Assembly: GCA_934631055.1 (NCBI GenBank) | Contig: CAKTXP010000166.1 | Span: 1 to 5,425 of the forward strand | Direction: 5' to 3' | DNA from: an uncultured Clostridia bacterium | Lineage (GTDB): Bacteria; Bacillota; Clostridia; Christensenellales; Aristaeellaceae | Length of the DNA: 5,425 bases | Shown here: positions 5,174 to 5,425 of the stretch, piece by piece | How positions within the stretch are numbered: the stretch's first letter is position 1 | Layout: each line of letters begins with the position of its first letter | Notes under the pieces: generated by a model | What the model was told of the DNA's origin: nothing | Seen by the model: the letters and a program-made list of their open reading frames with translations, nothing else | The model's database searches: none | Position numbers and translations under genes: made by a program

Positions 5174-5244
5174 TTGGGGCTACTGCCCCAAACCCTGTCT
5201 GGGGACCAGTCCCCAGACCCCATCTTCGCTTCGCGCCGGTTTTA
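5174..5244 (-). repeat. Hairpin-chain repeat unit R3, inverted
   Basis: On the minus strand this reads ATTAAAACCG, a head CCGGCGCGAAGCGAA, hairpin 1 (arms 5209-5218 and 5197-5206, same sequence as in R1), then hairpin 2 (arms 5185-5191 and 5174-5180). Bases 5174-5242 match the reverse complement of 44-112 at 67 of 69 positions; the differences are one head base and one base in the second hairpin loop. Read on the plus strand, the paired hairpins lie 47 bases after the XRE stop and could also slow or end transcription. Confidence 0.87.
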
Positions 5245-5258
5245 ATCAACTTAGGCAT

Positions 5259-5278
5259 ACGACGCGCGTGCGCGTCGT
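5259..5278. repeat. 20-bp near-palindrome (module P, copy 2)
   Basis: Nine-base arms ACGACGCGC and GCGCGTCGT flank a central GT. Compared with copy 1 (9-28), the T-A pair at the fifth position of each arm is replaced by C-G on both sides, so pairing is kept. The central AT becomes GT. All three substitutions are transitions, so the 14-base purine-pyrimidine alternation (5262-5275) is also kept. The palindrome lies midway between the divergent heads of R3 and R4, 18 bases from each. Confidence 0.8.
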
Positions 5279-5291
5279 TTCGTAACGCATA

Positions 5292-5360
5292 TTCAAGCCG
5301 CCGCGAAGCGAACCGGGAAATCCAGGAACCTCAGGTTCCTGGTGGGGCTTGGGGATTGGA
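5292..5360 (+). repeat. Hairpin-chain repeat unit R4
   Basis: The head TTCAAG continues into CCGCCGCGAAGCGAA (5298-5312). Hairpin 1 has perfect 10-bp arms of a third, unrelated sequence: CCAGGAACCT (5322-5331) and AGGTTCCTGG (5333-5342) around one C. A GGGGCTTGGGG segment then corresponds to the second-hairpin region of R1-R3, but here it lacks a clean GCCCC partner. Its flank, including palindrome copy 2, parallels that of R1. Confidence 0.78.
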
Positions 5361-5393
5361 GCCACGCGCCCGCTGCGCGGGATTCAGCGTGGC
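5361..5393. repeat. GC-rich two-part hairpin at the window end
   Basis: The outer arms GCCACGC (5361-5367) and GCGTGGC (5387-5393) enclose inner arms CCCGC (5369-5373) and GCGGG (5377-5381) with a TGC loop and an asymmetric internal loop. It directly follows R4 and may be part of it. GGAAATC is then repeated twice in tandem (5394-5407). No coding region is supported in 5394-5425. Confidence 0.6.
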
Positions 5394-5425
5394 GGAAATC
5401 GGAAATCGCAAGGAGCGCGTCTGCC

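Noticed and set aside
9..5278. Integron attC sites or a complete insertion sequence
   Set aside because: The palindromes suggested attC-like recombination sites, but there is no integrase or transposase gene, no recognisable core site and no demonstrable target duplication in the window.
44..5342. CRISPR array
   Set aside because: There are only four units, in mixed orientation, kilobases apart, with no regular spacers and no cas genes.

Overview
The window looks like chromosomal DNA from an anaerobic, moderately GC-rich Bacillota, most likely class Clostridia. The pointers are strong AGGAGG-type ribosome binding sites, sigma-A-like promoters with extended -10 boxes, a LytTR response regulator, and a two-cluster ferredoxin-like protein of a type I associate with clostridia. 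I cannot place it more finely. There is no tRNA, rRNA, transposase, integrase or CRISPR array.

Layout, left to right. (1) 1-134 is a repeat block: a 20-bp palindrome followed by a chain of three hairpins. (2) 270-431 is a 53-residue gene with a good ribosome binding site. It converges on a secreted-protein gene (526-1059, minus strand), and a 19-bp perfect-stem terminator lies between them. (3) 1060-1328 is a divergent promoter region. It holds a hairpin-rich leader for the secreted protein, two 13-bp direct repeats 20 bp apart, and an extended -10 promoter for a LytTR response regulator (1329-2054). (4) 2100-2816 encodes a ferredoxin-like iron-sulfur protein, probably co-transcribed with the regulator, followed by a branched terminator-like structure. 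(5) 3035-4432, under its own near-consensus promoter, encodes a membrane sugar-phosphate transferase that starts polysaccharide synthesis. (6) 4428-4616 is a string of repeat hairpins ending in an intrinsic terminator. (7) 4752-5126 encodes an XRE-type regulator. (8) 5174-5393 is a second repeat block: an inverted unit, a palindrome, a direct unit and a GC-rich hairpin.

The protein genes belong to familiar families and do not form one pathway. Two are regulators, one is a redox protein, one is an envelope glycan enzyme and one is exported, so surface or redox adaptation is at most a loose theme.

The most unusual content is the repeat family. Four units share a head (CCGCCGCGAAGCGAA or a one-base variant) containing the GCGAAGC mini-hairpin motif. 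The head is followed by a hairpin with 10-bp arms whose sequence differs completely between three versions while pairing stays perfect. A palindrome found twice also shows a compensatory base-pair change. The units at 44-112 and 5174-5242 are near-identical and inverted around the whole gene block. The units at 4428-4500 and 5174-5244 are inverted around the XRE gene.
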